Part shown: positions 9,049 to 18,631 of the stretch, one piece after another | How positions within the stretch are numbered: position 1 is the stretch's first letter | How the letters are laid out: every line of letters begins with the position of its first letter | Source: Xanthobacter flavus | Lineage (GTDB): Bacteria; Pseudomonadota; Alphaproteobacteria; Rhizobiales; Xanthobacteraceae | Length of the DNA stretch: 64,000 bases | Assembly: GCF_017875275.1 (NCBI RefSeq) | Contig: NZ_JAGGML010000001.1 | Location: 3,245,001-3,309,000 of the forward strand | Direction: 5' to 3' | Made by a program: the position numbers and the translations under genes | The notes under the pieces: model-generated | Told to the model about the DNA's origin: nothing | What the model saw: the letters and a program-made list of their open reading frames with translations, nothing else | Databases searched by the model: none

Positions 9049-9160
9049 CGTCATCCCCCGGCTTGTCCGGGGGATCCACCCCTCCGCCTGGCGGCCTCCG
9101 GGAATAGGTCACCGTGTCAGACCACCCGTGGATCGCCCGGACGAGCCGGGCGATGACGGC
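9049..9160. repeat. Paired REP-like intergenic element, copy A
   Basis: Two GC-rich palindromic units face each other. The left reads CGTCATCCCCC, a CCGG stem, then GGATCCACC. The right reads CGTGGATCGCCC, a CCGG stem, then GATGACGG. About 45 bases separate them. The same design recurs at 21278-21386, 26102-26207 and 30376-30487. Copy A sits between the convergent stops of the acyl-CoA ligase and the GMC oxidoreductase, so it may also act as a terminator. It is a mobile or REP-type repeat rather than a gene. Confidence 0.8.
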
Positions 9161-9203
9161 TGGTTGGGGATGAGGCGGACGATGCCAGCGGACGGCCAGC
9201 CCC

Positions 9204-10844
9204 TCACGCCGCCGCCGAACTTGCCCCTGCGCGGGCATCCTCCAGCGCCAGCCGTGCGCCTCTTTCCGCGATCATGGCGGTGGGGGTGTTGGTGTTGCCC
9301 GAGGTGATGGTGGGCATGATGGAGGCGTCGATCACGCGCAGGCCGCCGAGGCCAATAAAGCGCAGGCGCTCGTCCACCACGGCCGTGGGGTCATCCACGC
9401 GCCCCATCTTTGCCGTGCCCACGGGATGGAAGATGGTGGTGCCGATGTCGCCGGCCGCCTTGGCGAGCGAGGCGTCGTCGTCGCCCACGGACGGGCCGGG
9501 CAGATACTCCTCCGGCCGGTAGGGCGCGAGGGCCTGCTGGCGCATGAGGCGGCGGGTGACGCGGATGGCGTCGGCGGCCACCTGCCGGTCTTCCTCGGTG
9601 GAGAGATAATGCGGCGCGATCTGCGGCTTTGCCTCTGGATCGGCATTGGGAATGCGCACGATGCCGCGCGAGGTGGGGCGCAGGTTACAGGCGGCCACCG
9701 TGATGGCCGGGAAGCGGTGCAGCGGCTCGCCGAACTTGTCCAGCGAGAGCGGCTGGACGTGGAACTCGATGTTCGCCCGTTCCTGATGCGGATCGGACTT
9801 GGTGAAGATGCCGAGCTGGGAGGGCGCCATGGTGAGCGGCCCGCGCCGCCGCAGGGCGTAGTCCACGCCCATCAGCGCGCGGCGCGGAAGCGAATAATAG
9901 GTCTCGTTCAGGGTGCGGATGCCGGAGACCTTGTAGATGGCCCGCTGCTGGAGATGGTCCTGCAGGTTTCGCCCCACGCCCTGCCGGTCCAGCACGGTCT
10001 CGACACCGCGCTCGGCCAGCCAGTCGCCCGGCCCGACGCCGGAGCGCTGGAGGATCTGCACCGAGCCGACGGCCCCGGCGGTGAGGATGACCTCGCCGCG
10101 GGTGCGTACCTCGATCCAGCGGCCGTTCTGGCGATAGCGCACGCCCACCGCGCGGCCATTCTCGATGATGAGGCGGTCGGCCAGCACCTCGGTCTCCAGC
10201 CGCAAATTGGGGCGGCCGAGGGCGGGCTTGAGGAAGCCGCGTGCGGAGGACCAGCGGCGGCCGTACTTCTGGTTCACATGGAAATAGCCGACGCCCTCAT
10301 TGTCGCCGGTGTTGAAGTCCGGCACCTTGCGGATGCCGAGCTGGGTGGCGGCGTCGGCCACGGCGTTCAGCACCGGCCACTCGATGCGCGGCGGCTCGAT
10401 GCGCCAGCCGCCGCCGGCGCCATGGATGTCGCTGGCGCCGAGGAAATGGTCTTCCAGCGACTTGAAGGCCGGCAGCACATCCTCCCAGCCCCAGCCGGAG
10501 AGGCCGAGCTGGCGCCAGTGGTCATAGTCCGCCGCCTGCCCGCGCATGGAGATCATGGCATTGATGGACGAGCAGCCACCGATGACCTTGCCGCGCGGAT
10601 AGTTCAACGCCCGCCCGTTGAGGCCCGGCTCGGCGTCGGTCTTGAACATCCAGTCGGCGCGCGGATTGCCGATGGCGAAGAGATAGCCGACGGGGATGTG
10701 AAACCAGATCCAATTGTCCCGCCCGCCGGCTTCCAGCAGCAGCACGCGGTTGCGCGGATCGGCCGAGAGGCGGTTGGCGACGATGCAGCCGGCCGTGCCG
10801 GCGCCAACGACGATATAGTCGTAATCCCCTTCAAGCCGGTCCAT
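9204..10844 (-). CDS. GMC-family FAD oxidoreductase (choline-dehydrogenase-like)
   Basis: The 546-residue protein has the N-terminal FAD motif VVGAGTAGCIVANRL, the GMC signature around GGCSSINAM, and the C-terminal catalytic pair FHPVGTAKMG (His) and SGNTNTPT (Asn). It should oxidise an alcohol to an aldehyde, passing electrons to a quinone or other acceptor. Close families include choline, polyethylene glycol and aliphatic alcohol dehydrogenases; no betaine-aldehyde dehydrogenase or bet regulator is nearby, so betA is not assigned. The ATG at 10844 follows AGGAGA by 5 bases. It is divergent from a LysR regulator that probably controls it. Confidence 0.88.
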   Translation of the reverse strand: MDRLEGDYDYIVVGAGTAGCIVANRLSADPRNRVLLLEAGGRDNWIWFHIPVGYLFAIGNPRADWMFKTDAEPGLNGRALNYPRGKVIGGCSSINAMISMRGQAADYDHWRQLGLSGWGWEDVLPAFKSLEDHFLGASDIHGAGGGWRIEPPRIEWPVLNAVADAATQLGIRKVPDFNTGDNEGVGYFHVNQKYGRRWSSARGFLKPALGRPNLRLETEVLADRLIIENGRAVGVRYRQNGRWIEVRTRGEVILTAGAVGSVQILQRSGVGPGDWLAERGVETVLDRQGVGRNLQDHLQQRAIYKVSGIRTLNETYYSLPRRALMGVDYALRRRGPLTMAPSQLGIFTKSDPHQERANIEFHVQPLSLDKFGEPLHRFPAITVAACNLRPTSRGIVRIPNADPEAKPQIAPHYLSTEEDRQVAADAIRVTRRLMRQQALAPYRPEEYLPGPSVGDDDASLAKAAGDIGTTIFHPVGTAKMGRVDDPTAVVDERLRFIGLGGLRVIDASIMPTITSGNTNTPTAMIAERGARLALEDARAGASSAAA

Positions 10845-10921
10845 CGGCGTCTCCTGTTTCTTCCCTCCGCTGGTGATCCCAGCTTGGATTTCTGCACGCA
10901 AGAACGATAGTTTCCGATCCA

Positions 10922-10939
10922 TCCTGCAATTTTGCAGGA
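10922..10939. promoter_or_regulatory. Perfect palindrome, likely LysR operator
   Basis: TCCTGCAATTTTGCAGGA is an inverted repeat with 8-base arms and a 2-base spacer. It lies in the 129-base divergent region between the GMC oxidoreductase (start 10844) and the LysR gene (start 10974). Position and symmetry suit a LysR recognition site that represses its own gene and activates the divergent one. This is inference from position; LysR sites often contain T-N11-A. Confidence 0.5.
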
Positions 10940-10973
10940 ATCGTCTCAACAGGCGCAGGGACTTCACCGCATC

Positions 10974-11867
10974 ATGGATTGGGACGACCTGCGCATCTTC
11001 CTCCAGCTCGTCCGCACCGGGCGCATGGCCGGCGCCGGGCGGGCGCTGGGGCTGGACGATACCACGGTGGGCCGGCGCGTCGCGCGGCTGGAGGCGGCGG
11101 TGGGCGCGCCCCTCGTGACCCGCGCGGGGCGGCGCACCGTCATCACCGAGGAGGGGCAGAAGCTGGCGCAGGCGGCGGAGGAGATGGAATCCCTCGTGCT
11201 GCGCAAGATCACCGGTCTGGGCGAGGGCGAGCGCCAGCCCACCGGGCGGGTGCGCGTGGGCGCGCCGGAGGGGCTGGGGGTGGGCTATCTGGCGGCGCGG
11301 CTCGCCGTCCTCTCCGCCGACAATCCGAAGCTGGAGACGGAGCTGGTGGCCCTGCCACGGTCCTATTCGCTGGCGAGCCGGGAGGTGGACATCGCCATCA
11401 CGCTGGACCGGCCCATCGCCGGGCAGGTCAGGGTGCGCAAGCTCACCGACTACACGCTGCAGCTCTACGGCACGCAGGCCTATCTCGACCGGCGCGGGCG
11501 GCCGGCAACGGTGGATGACCTGAAGCACCACGTGCTCGCCGGCTACATCCCGGAACTGCTCTTCACCCGCGCCCTCGACTTCTCGCAATTGGGGCCGGGG
11601 GTGGAGTTGAAGCCGGTCATCCGCTCCACCAGCGTCATCGCGCAGGTGAATGCGGTGCTCTCCGGCGCGGCCATCGGCGTGCTGCCCGCCTTCCTCGCGG
11701 CGCCCCATGGCACGCTCGTGCCGCTGCTGGAGGACGAGGTGCGCCTCACCCGCAGCTATTGGCTCTCCGTGCATGACGATCTCAGCCACCTCGCCCGGGT
11801 GCGGGCGGTGCTGGACACCATCACGGCGGTGGTGCGGGTGGACCGGACGGCGTTCATTCGCAGATGA
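10974..11867 (+). CDS. LysR-family transcriptional regulator
   Basis: This 297-residue protein has an N-terminal winged helix (WDDLRIFLQLVRTG... TVGRRVARLEAA) and a C-terminal substrate-binding domain with the typical VDIAITLDRP. It is paralogous to the next regulator: both share the pattern SREVDIAI/SRREADLAI and LTDYTL. The ATG at 10974 gives the usual LysR N-terminus; an upstream in-frame TTG would lie inside the palindrome. It is divergent from the GMC oxidoreductase and probably regulates it. Its last 14 bases overlap the 3' end of the convergent LysR gene. Confidence 0.88.
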   Translation: MDWDDLRIFLQLVRTGRMAGAGRALGLDDTTVGRRVARLEAAVGAPLVTRAGRRTVITEEGQKLAQAAEEMESLVLRKITGLGEGERQPTGRVRVGAPEGLGVGYLAARLAVLSADNPKLETELVALPRSYSLASREVDIAITLDRPIAGQVRVRKLTDYTLQLYGTQAYLDRRGRPATVDDLKHHVLAGYIPELLFTRALDFSQLGPGVELKPVIRSTSVIAQVNAVLSGAAIGVLPAFLAAPHGTLVPLLEDEVRLTRSYWLSVHDDLSHLARVRAVLDTITAVVRVDRTAFIRR

Positions 11868-12756
11868 AGCGGGCGCGCTCCTCGCGGAAGCGGCGGGCGA
11901 GGAAGGCGCGCACGGTGGCGATGCGGCGCACCTCCACCGTGTCGGGATGGGCGAGCAGGAAATAGCTCCGGCGGAAGGCGATTCGCGGCAGGATGCGCAC
12001 CAGCGCATTGCCATAATAAGCGGCGGCGAAATCGTGCAGGACGCCGATGCCGGCGCCCGCGCGCACCGCCTCCATCTGGCCGGTGACGCTGGCGCAGCGG
12101 AAGGGCTGGCCGCCGTGCTTCTCCAGCACGCCGGAATAATCCAGCGCCGAGGCATAGGCGAGGTCTTCCACCCCCGTCACCACCCGCCGGCCGGCCAGAT
12201 CCGCCTCGCTCTCCGGTGTACCGAAAGCCGCGATGTAGCTCGTGGCGGCATAGGCGCCCAGCGTGTAGTCGGTGAGGCGCGAGACGGTGAGGCGGCCCTC
12301 GGTGGGCCGGTCCAGCACGATGGCGAGGTCCGCCTCGCGCCGGGAGAGGGAGAAGGTGCGCGGCAGCGGCACCAGCTCCACCACCAGATGGGGATGGAGC
12401 AGAGCGAGCCGCCCCAGCTCGGCGGCGAGGAAATAATTGCCCAGCCCGTCCGGCGCGCCGATGCGCACGGTGCCGGACACCTCCGCCTCTTCCTTGCGGA
12501 AGCGCTCGGCGATGCCCAGCATCTCCGCCTCCACCCGCTCCGCCGCCGGCAGCAGCCGCTCGCCCGCCTGGGTGAGGACGCAGCCGGTGGGGCGGCGGTC
12601 GAACAAAGGGCTGCCCAGCGCCGCCTCCAGCGCATCGAGCCGGCGGGCGATGGTGGCGTGGTTCAGCGCGAGGTGCTTGGCGGCGGCGAGCAATTGCCCG
12701 CGCCGGGCGACGGCGAGGAAGACGCGCAGGTGATCCCAATCGAGGGCGATGTCCAT
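11854..12756 (-). CDS. LysR-family transcriptional regulator (paralogue)
   Basis: This 300-residue LysR regulator has its helix-turn-helix at the N-terminus (WDHLRVFLAVARRG... ATIARRLDALEAALG) and an effector-binding domain with READLAIVLDRP. It is tail-to-tail with the first LysR gene and overlaps it by 14 bases, and it is divergent from methylmalonate-semialdehyde dehydrogenase, its likely target. Its sequence similarity to the first LysR suggests an ancestral duplication in which each copy kept one neighbouring enzyme gene. The effector is unknown. Confidence 0.88.
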   Translation of the reverse strand: MDIALDWDHLRVFLAVARRGQLLAAAKHLALNHATIARRLDALEAALGSPLFDRRPTGCVLTQAGERLLPAAERVEAEMLGIAERFRKEEAEVSGTVRIGAPDGLGNYFLAAELGRLALLHPHLVVELVPLPRTFSLSRREADLAIVLDRPTEGRLTVSRLTDYTLGAYAATSYIAAFGTPESEADLAGRRVVTGVEDLAYASALDYSGVLEKHGGQPFRCASVTGQMEAVRAGAGIGVLHDFAAAYYGNALVRILPRIAFRRSYFLLAHPDTVEVRRIATVRAFLARRFREERARFICE

Positions 12757-12852
12757 GGGCTATAATATCCGCACAACAGATGCTCGGACAATGGCGTTGC
12801 TGCGCGCCGTTTGAAGCGCCATCACGGAGGCAATTCAAACGGGAGGCGCATC

Positions 12853-14352
<1,500 letters not shown>

Positions 14353-14359
14353 GGCCAAA

Positions 14360-14382
14360 GGGAGGGGCCGCGCGCCCCTCCC
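14360..14382. terminator. Hairpin between convergent mmsA and COG0523 genes
   Basis: GGGAGGGG and CCCCTCCC form a perfect 8-base stem around a 7-base loop, 8 bases after the mmsA stop and 12 bases before the end of the facing gene. There is no long T-run; on the minus strand the stem is followed by TTTGG. A shared bidirectional terminator is likely. Confidence 0.55.
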
Positions 14383-14394
14383 TCGTCGTTCGGC

Positions 14395-15633
14395 TCAGGC
14401 CGGCACCGCCTCCCAATTGGGGAAGGGGTCCGGCAAATTCTTGAAGGCGCTGGCGTCGAACCTCTTGGGGTCGGCCGGGCCGACGAGGCAGGCGTCGAGG
14501 GCCGCGCGCATGGCGCCCTCGTCCAGCCCCATGCCGATGAACACCAGTTCCTGCCGCCGGTCGCCATAGCCCGGCACCCAGTGGGAGCGCAGCCACGAGC
14601 GCCAGTCCGGCTGGGTCGGCCAGTGCTCCTTCGGCACGCTCGCCCACCAGCGCCCGGCGGTGCCGGTCTGGCAGATCGAGCCGGCAAGGCTCATCTCGCC
14701 CACGCGCTTCGGCCGCGTCGCCAGCCAGAACAGGCCCTTCGCCCGCACCAGCCCCGGCCACGTCCGCGCCAGGAAGGCCTGGAAGCGCTCGGGATGGAAC
14801 GGGCGGCGGGCGCGATAGACGAAGCTCGACACGCCATATTCCTGCGTCTCCGGCACGTGGTCCTTGAAGCCGTTCAGCTCCTTGAACCAGACGGGATGGG
14901 TGCTGGCCTTCTCGAAATCGAAGCGCCCGGTGCCCAGCACCTCGCCGAGCGGCACGCGGGCGTAGTCGGTCTCGATCAGCCGCGCATCGGGATTGAGCGA
15001 TTTGACCACCCCCCGCACGCTCCTCAGCCGCTCCTCATCCACGCTCGACACCTTGTTGAGGATGATGATGTCGGCGAACTCGATCTGGTCGGTGAGGAGG
15101 TCCACCAGCGTGCGCTGGTCCTCCTCGCCCGCCACCTCGCCCCGGTCGCGCAGGAAGTCGCGGGAGCCGAAATCCTTCAGCAGGTTCGCCGCGTCCACCA
15201 CCGTCACCATGGTGTCGAGCCGCGCCACGTCGGAGAGGGACCGGCCGTCCTCGTCGCGGAAATCGAAGGTGGCGGCCACCGGCAGGGGCTCGGCGATGCC
15301 GGTGGATTCGATGAGGAGATAGTCGAACCGCCCGTCCTGGGCGAGGCGGCGCACCTCGGTGAGGAGATCGTCGCGCAGCGTGCAGCAGATGCAGCCGTTG
15401 GTCATCTCCACCAGTCTCTCCTCGGTGTGGGAGAGATTGGCCCCGCCGGAACGCACCAGCTCGGCGTCGATGTTCACCTCGCTCATGTCGTTGACGATGA
15501 CGGCCACGCGCAGCCCCTCGCGGTTGGCGAGGATGTGATTGAGCAGCGTCGTCTTTCCCGCCCCGAGGAAGCCGGAAAGCACGGTGGCGGGCAGGCGCGG
15601 ATCGGGGCGGGCGGCGGAATTGGCGGCTGTCAT
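14395..15633 (-). CDS. COG0523 zinc-type GTPase metallochaperone (ZigA/YjiA-like)
   Basis: This 412-residue G3E GTPase has Walker [10 protein letters not shown] at about 21-29, the metal motif CxCC at Cys81-Cys84 (NGCICC), ESTGIAEP, an NKVS guanine-specificity motif, and the long CobW C-terminal domain with the conserved GLFWLATRP. This longer type is the one usually induced by zinc starvation and thought to supply zinc to essential enzymes. A Zur-like palindrome lies 40 bases upstream of the start, which supports that role. The ATG at 15633 is chosen because it lies just before the P-loop domain; an upstream in-frame ATG at 15663 is closer to the operator. Confidence 0.9.
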   Translation of the reverse strand: MTAANSAARPDPRLPATVLSGFLGAGKTTLLNHILANREGLRVAVIVNDMSEVNIDAELVRSGGANLSHTEERLVEMTNGCICCTLRDDLLTEVRRLAQDGRFDYLLIESTGIAEPLPVAATFDFRDEDGRSLSDVARLDTMVTVVDAANLLKDFGSRDFLRDRGEVAGEEDQRTLVDLLTDQIEFADIIILNKVSSVDEERLRSVRGVVKSLNPDARLIETDYARVPLGEVLGTGRFDFEKASTHPVWFKELNGFKDHVPETQEYGVSSFVYRARRPFHPERFQAFLARTWPGLVRAKGLFWLATRPKRVGEMSLAGSICQTGTAGRWWASVPKEHWPTQPDWRSWLRSHWVPGYGDRRQELVFIGMGLDEGAMRAALDACLVGPADPKRFDASAFKNLPDPFPNWEAVPA

Positions 15634-15672
15634 CGGCAGACTCCGGATTGGCGGGTGCGGCATGCATCGTGT

Positions 15673-15697
15673 CTAAATGATATAATATATCTTTTAG
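15673..15697. promoter_or_regulatory. Predicted Zur box
   Basis: The 13-base core GATATAATATATC is a perfect palindrome around a central A. It is flanked by CTAAAT and TTTTAG, which pair except for one position, so the symmetric element spans 25 bases. The enterobacterial Zur consensus core is GTTATAnTATAAC; this core differs at two symmetric positions. It is an AT-rich island in GC-rich DNA, 40 bases upstream of the COG0523 gene and about 135 bases from the divergent secreted-protein gene. Confidence 0.6.
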
Positions 15698-15831
15698 AGC
15701 CGTTGCCATCCCCGTCAAGGCGCACCGGGCGCTTCCCGCTGTGCTTCGCCGTGCCGCTTCATTTGCCGCTTTGCGTCGGCGCGTCCCGGTGGCAGGGTCG
15801 GAGCGCGAATCCCGCGCACGAGGCATCCGTC

Positions 15832-16197
15832 ATGGCCGCCCCGCGTCCCGCCGCCCGCGCGACGATGGCCTTCCTGAGTATCTGCATCCTGGCGCTGCAA
15901 TTGCTGCTCGCCGGGATGGTAAGCAGTGCCATGGCCGGGAGCGTTATGGCGGACAGCGTTGGCGGCCCTGCGTTCACAGGCGCGCCGCCATCTTCAGCCG
16001 ACGCGGCGGCCGTCCTTGGGGTGCCCGCGAACGAAGACAGCGACGGCGACCTCATCCCCTGCGATGCCGACGGTCCTGCCCCGGCAGCTCGGCGGTCGGA
16101 AAGCCACGCGGCGCTGGCCCCGTGGGCGGGCGGCGCGGCCGCCATCCGCCGGCCCGCGGAGCGCTCCCCTCCGCCGGCCCGGGCTCCCCCGGCCTGA
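15832..16197 (+). CDS. Small secreted or membrane-anchored protein, unknown
   Basis: This 121-residue frame begins with an Arg-containing N-terminus and a hydrophobic stretch (about 13-38, MAFLSICILALQLLLAGM) typical of a signal peptide, followed by an acidic patch with one cysteine (EDSDGDLIPCDADG, about 68-81) and an Ala/Pro/Arg-rich tail. Third-position GC is high, as in coding DNA. It vaguely resembles the DUF2946-type small exported proteins found beside metal genes, but I cannot confirm that family. It is divergent from the COG0523 gene across the Zur-like box and precedes the PCuAC-fold gene by 70 bases, so it may be in the same zinc-controlled unit. Confidence 0.5.
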   Translation: MAAPRPAARATMAFLSICILALQLLLAGMVSSAMAGSVMADSVGGPAFTGAPPSSADAAAVLGVPANEDSDGDLIPCDADGPAPAARRSESHAALAPWAGGAAAIRRPAERSPPPARAPPA

Positions 16198-16267
16198 GGC
16201 GTCCGCGGCTTCGGCCGATATCCAGACGCACGGCCCGCGCGGGCCGACCGCATCACAGGGAGCCCCC

Positions 16268-16822
16268 ATGATCCATCGTCTCTTCCGGCGCAGCGCGCCA
16301 GGCCATCGCCCGTTCGCCCGTCTCCATGGCGAGGAGATCCTCGCGGCGACGCTGTTCGCCCTTTGCCTGCTTGTGCTTTCCGCCCAGCACATCCTTGCGC
16401 ACGAATACAAGGTCGGAGACCTGCTCATCGACCATCCGTGGGCGCGGGCCACGACCCATGGCGCGGATCGCGGCGCCGGCTTCATGGCCATCCACAATGG
16501 CGGGACGACCGCCGACCGCCTCCTCTCCGCGACGGCATCTTTCGCCAAGCGCGTGGAGGTTCAGCAGATGGGCATGAAGGACGGGCTCATGCGCCTCGTC
16601 CCGGTGCGCGAGGGGCTGGAAATCGCCCCCGGCGCCACGCTCCTTTTGGAGCCGAGCGCCAGCCGCATCGTCTTCTTCGATCTGAAGGAGCCGCTGAAGG
16701 AGGGGGAGATGCTGGACGCGACCCTCACCTTCGAGAAGGCGGGCAAGGTCCCCGTCCAGTTCCAGATCGAGGCCATCGGCGCGACGGCGCTCGACAAGCT
16801 GCACCACCCCTTCGGGCAGTGA
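16268..16822 (+). CDS. PCuAC-fold periplasmic protein with degenerate copper site
   Basis: This 184-residue protein has an N-terminal hydrophobic segment (about 25-42) and then a PCuAC (DUF461) domain, recognisable from HPWARAT, GFMAIHNGG, the middle KRVEVQQMGMKDGLMRL, and LKEPLKEGEMLDATLTFEKAG. PCuAC proteins normally bind Cu(I) through a His, two Met and a second His to deliver copper to cytochrome oxidase. At those positions this protein has Gln99, Leu110, Arg133 and Val135, so the copper site is absent. It probably stays anchored or is exported to the periplasm. Neighbouring zinc-control features hint at a different metal or a scaffold role. Confidence 0.85.
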   Translation: MIHRLFRRSAPGHRPFARLHGEEILAATLFALCLLVLSAQHILAHEYKVGDLLIDHPWARATTHGADRGAGFMAIHNGGTTADRLLSATASFAKRVEVQQMGMKDGLMRLVPVREGLEIAPGATLLLEPSASRIVFFDLKEPLKEGEMLDATLTFEKAGKVPVQFQIEAIGATALDKLHHPFGQ

Positions 16823-16831
16823 CGGGCGGCC

Positions 16832-17227
16832 TCAGGCGCGGCGGATCCACCGCGCGACCAGCGGGCGCAGCAGGTGGCGCGCCGCAGTGGCGCCCACCAG
16901 CGCGCCCAGCGTGCTGGCGATCCAGTTGTCGAGGCCGGACGAGCGGCCCGGGATGAACAGCTGGCAGATCTCGAACACCGCGGACGCGGCGGAGAAGCCG
17001 AGCGTCAGCACCGCGATGCCCGGCGACAGGAAGGCGTATGCGGTGACGCCCACCGTGCCCGCATAGGCCACGACATGCTCGATATTGCCGGAGAACCCCG
17101 TGTGCGGCCGCTCCTGACCCGGCAGCAGCGACAGCACCGTGATGACGAGGCAGAACACGATGGCGAGGACCTTCGGCCCGGCGCCGCCCGGCCGCAGCAT
17201 GCTCGGGAACCATCTTTCGGGGGGCAT
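16832..17227 (-). CDS. VanZ-like small integral membrane protein
   Basis: The 131-residue protein has three or four hydrophobic segments (about 19-35, 48-67, 70-88 and 108-122) and the family pattern LSLLPGQ... NIEHVVAYAG... FEICQLFIPGRSSGLDNWIASTLGALVG, in which the polar residues of the DxxxNxxGxxxG-like region are typical of VanZ-like proteins. The biochemical role of this family is not settled. It runs opposite to the PCuAC gene with only a 9-base gap and is not obviously part of an operon. Confidence 0.75.
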   Translation of the reverse strand: MPPERWFPSMLRPGGAGPKVLAIVFCLVITVLSLLPGQERPHTGFSGNIEHVVAYAGTVGVTAYAFLSPGIAVLTLGFSAASAVFEICQLFIPGRSSGLDNWIASTLGALVGATAARHLLRPLVARWIRRA

Positions 17228-17248
17228 GGCAACCTTTCAGGGCGGCGA

Positions 17249-17271
17249 CGGGCGCGCGGCAAACGCGCCCG
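17249..17271 (-). terminator. Possible terminator hairpin after the monooxygenase gene
   Basis: CGGGCGCG and CGCGCCCG form an 8-base stem with a 7-base loop about 58 bases past the minus-strand monooxygenase stop. No T-run follows, so this is only a weak candidate. Confidence 0.3.
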
Positions 17272-17328
17272 ACCCGTCTCCTGTTTCGCCCATCGTCCGC
17301 CGGAAGGAAAGGCCCGCGCCCGGCCGGC

Positions 17329-18627
17329 TCAGAAGTTCGGGTTGGCCGGCCGCTCCAGCCCCAGAAGGTGCCGCAGCGTCGGCCCCTCATAGGCGGTGCG
17401 GAACAGGCCGCGCTGCTGGAGGATCGGGATGACCAGATCGACGAAATCGTCGAACGCGCCGGGGAAATAGGGCGGCATCACGTTGAAGCCGTCCGCCGCG
17501 CCGCTCTCGAACCAGAGCTGGAGCGTGTCGGCGACTTCTTCCGCCGAGCCCACCAGCACCCAGTGGCCGCGCGCGGCGGCGACCATGTTGTAGACGTCGC
17601 GCAGGGTGCCGCCCTCGCGCTTCGCCTTGGCCAGCATGACGCCGGTGAAGGACTTGTAGGTGTCCGCCTCGGGCAGGTCCGGGATGGGGCCGTCAAGGTC
17701 GTAGGCGCTCATGTCCGTGCCGAAGCGCTCGGAGAGCATGCCCAGCGCGTTCTTCGCGTCCACGAAGCGCATCAGCTCGGCGAGCTTCTCCCGCGCCTCC
17801 TGCGCCGTGCGGCCCACCACCGGCATCACGCCGGGCAGCACGGTCACATCCTCCGGCCTGCGGCCGAAGGCGGGCAGGCGGTCCTTCAGCGACTTGTAGC
17901 CGGCCTGAGCCTCCGCCATGTCCTGCACCACGGCGAACACGATGTCCGCCGTGCGCGCGGCGAGTTGCTGGCCGGGCTCGGAGCCGCCGGCCTGCGAGAT
18001 GATGGGGTGCCCCTGCGGCGCGCGGGAGATGTTGAGCGGCCCCTTCACCTTGAAGAACTCGCCCTCATGGTCGAGCGCCTTCACCTTTGCGGGGTCGATG
18101 TAGAGGCCGGTCTCGCGGTTGGCGACGATGGCGTCGTCCGCCCAGCAGTCCCACAGGCCCTTCACCACGTCGAGGAACTCGCCGGCGATCTCGTAGCGCT
18201 TGGAATGGTCGGGATGGAGCGTGCCGAAGTTCGCGGCGGCGGCCGGGGCGGCGGTGGTCACCGCGTTCCACACCGCGCGCCCGCCGGAGATGTGATCCAG
18301 CGAGGCGAAGGCGCGGGCGACCGTGTAGGGGTCGCTATAGGTGGTGGAGACCGTGCCGCCGAGGCCGATGTGCGTCGTCGACCCCGCGATGGCGGAGAGC
18401 AGCGTCAGCGGTTCGAGGCGGGCGGTGTAGGAGGGGTGCGCGGCGGGGTCGGCGTTGAGGTTGTCGCCCATGAAGATGAGGTCGAACAGCCCGCGCTCGG
18501 CGGTGGCGGCGATGCGTCGTACCGCCTCGATATCCTCGAAGGTGTTCACCGCCCCCGGCACGCGCCAGCCGGCAATGTGGCTCCCCGTTCCCAGCAGGAA
18601 CAGGCCGAAATGCATCTTGCGGGTCAT
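17329..18627 (-). CDS. NtaA/SnaA/DszA-type FMN-dependent monooxygenase
   Basis: The 432-residue protein is a luciferase-like TIM-barrel monooxygenase of the NtaA/SnaA/DszA group: GLFLLGTGSHIAGWR at the start, FMGDN, GLGGTVSTTYSDPYTVARAF, LDHISGGRAVWNAVTT and ISQAGGSEPGQQLAA. Such enzymes use FMNH2 supplied by a separate flavin reductase and oxidise compounds such as nitrilotriacetate, EDTA or organosulfur molecules. No flavin reductase gene is in this window. It is the last gene of the minus-strand ABC transporter unit, 4 bases after the permease stop. ATG 18627 gives the standard N-terminus. Confidence 0.9.
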   Translation of the reverse strand: MTRKMHFGLFLLGTGSHIAGWRVPGAVNTFEDIEAVRRIAATAERGLFDLIFMGDNLNADPAAHPSYTARLEPLTLLSAIAGSTTHIGLGGTVSTTYSDPYTVARAFASLDHISGGRAVWNAVTTAAPAAAANFGTLHPDHSKRYEIAGEFLDVVKGLWDCWADDAIVANRETGLYIDPAKVKALDHEGEFFKVKGPLNISRAPQGHPIISQAGGSEPGQQLAARTADIVFAVVQDMAEAQAGYKSLKDRLPAFGRRPEDVTVLPGVMPVVGRTAQEAREKLAELMRFVDAKNALGMLSERFGTDMSAYDLDGPIPDLPEADTYKSFTGVMLAKAKREGGTLRDVYNMVAAARGHWVLVGSAEEVADTLQLWFESGAADGFNVMPPYFPGAFDDFVDLVIPILQQRGLFRTAYEGPTLRHLLGLERPANPNF

Positions 18628-18631
18628 GTCT

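Noticed and set aside
9204..10844. Choline dehydrogenase (betA) assignment
   Set aside because: Similar fold, but no betB, betI or choline transporter nearby; left as a GMC oxidoreductase.
14581..15831. Upstream extension of the secreted-protein frame across the COG0523 gene
   Set aside because: The upstream part is an antisense shadow of the GTPase; only the part from 15832 has a signal peptide and normal composition.
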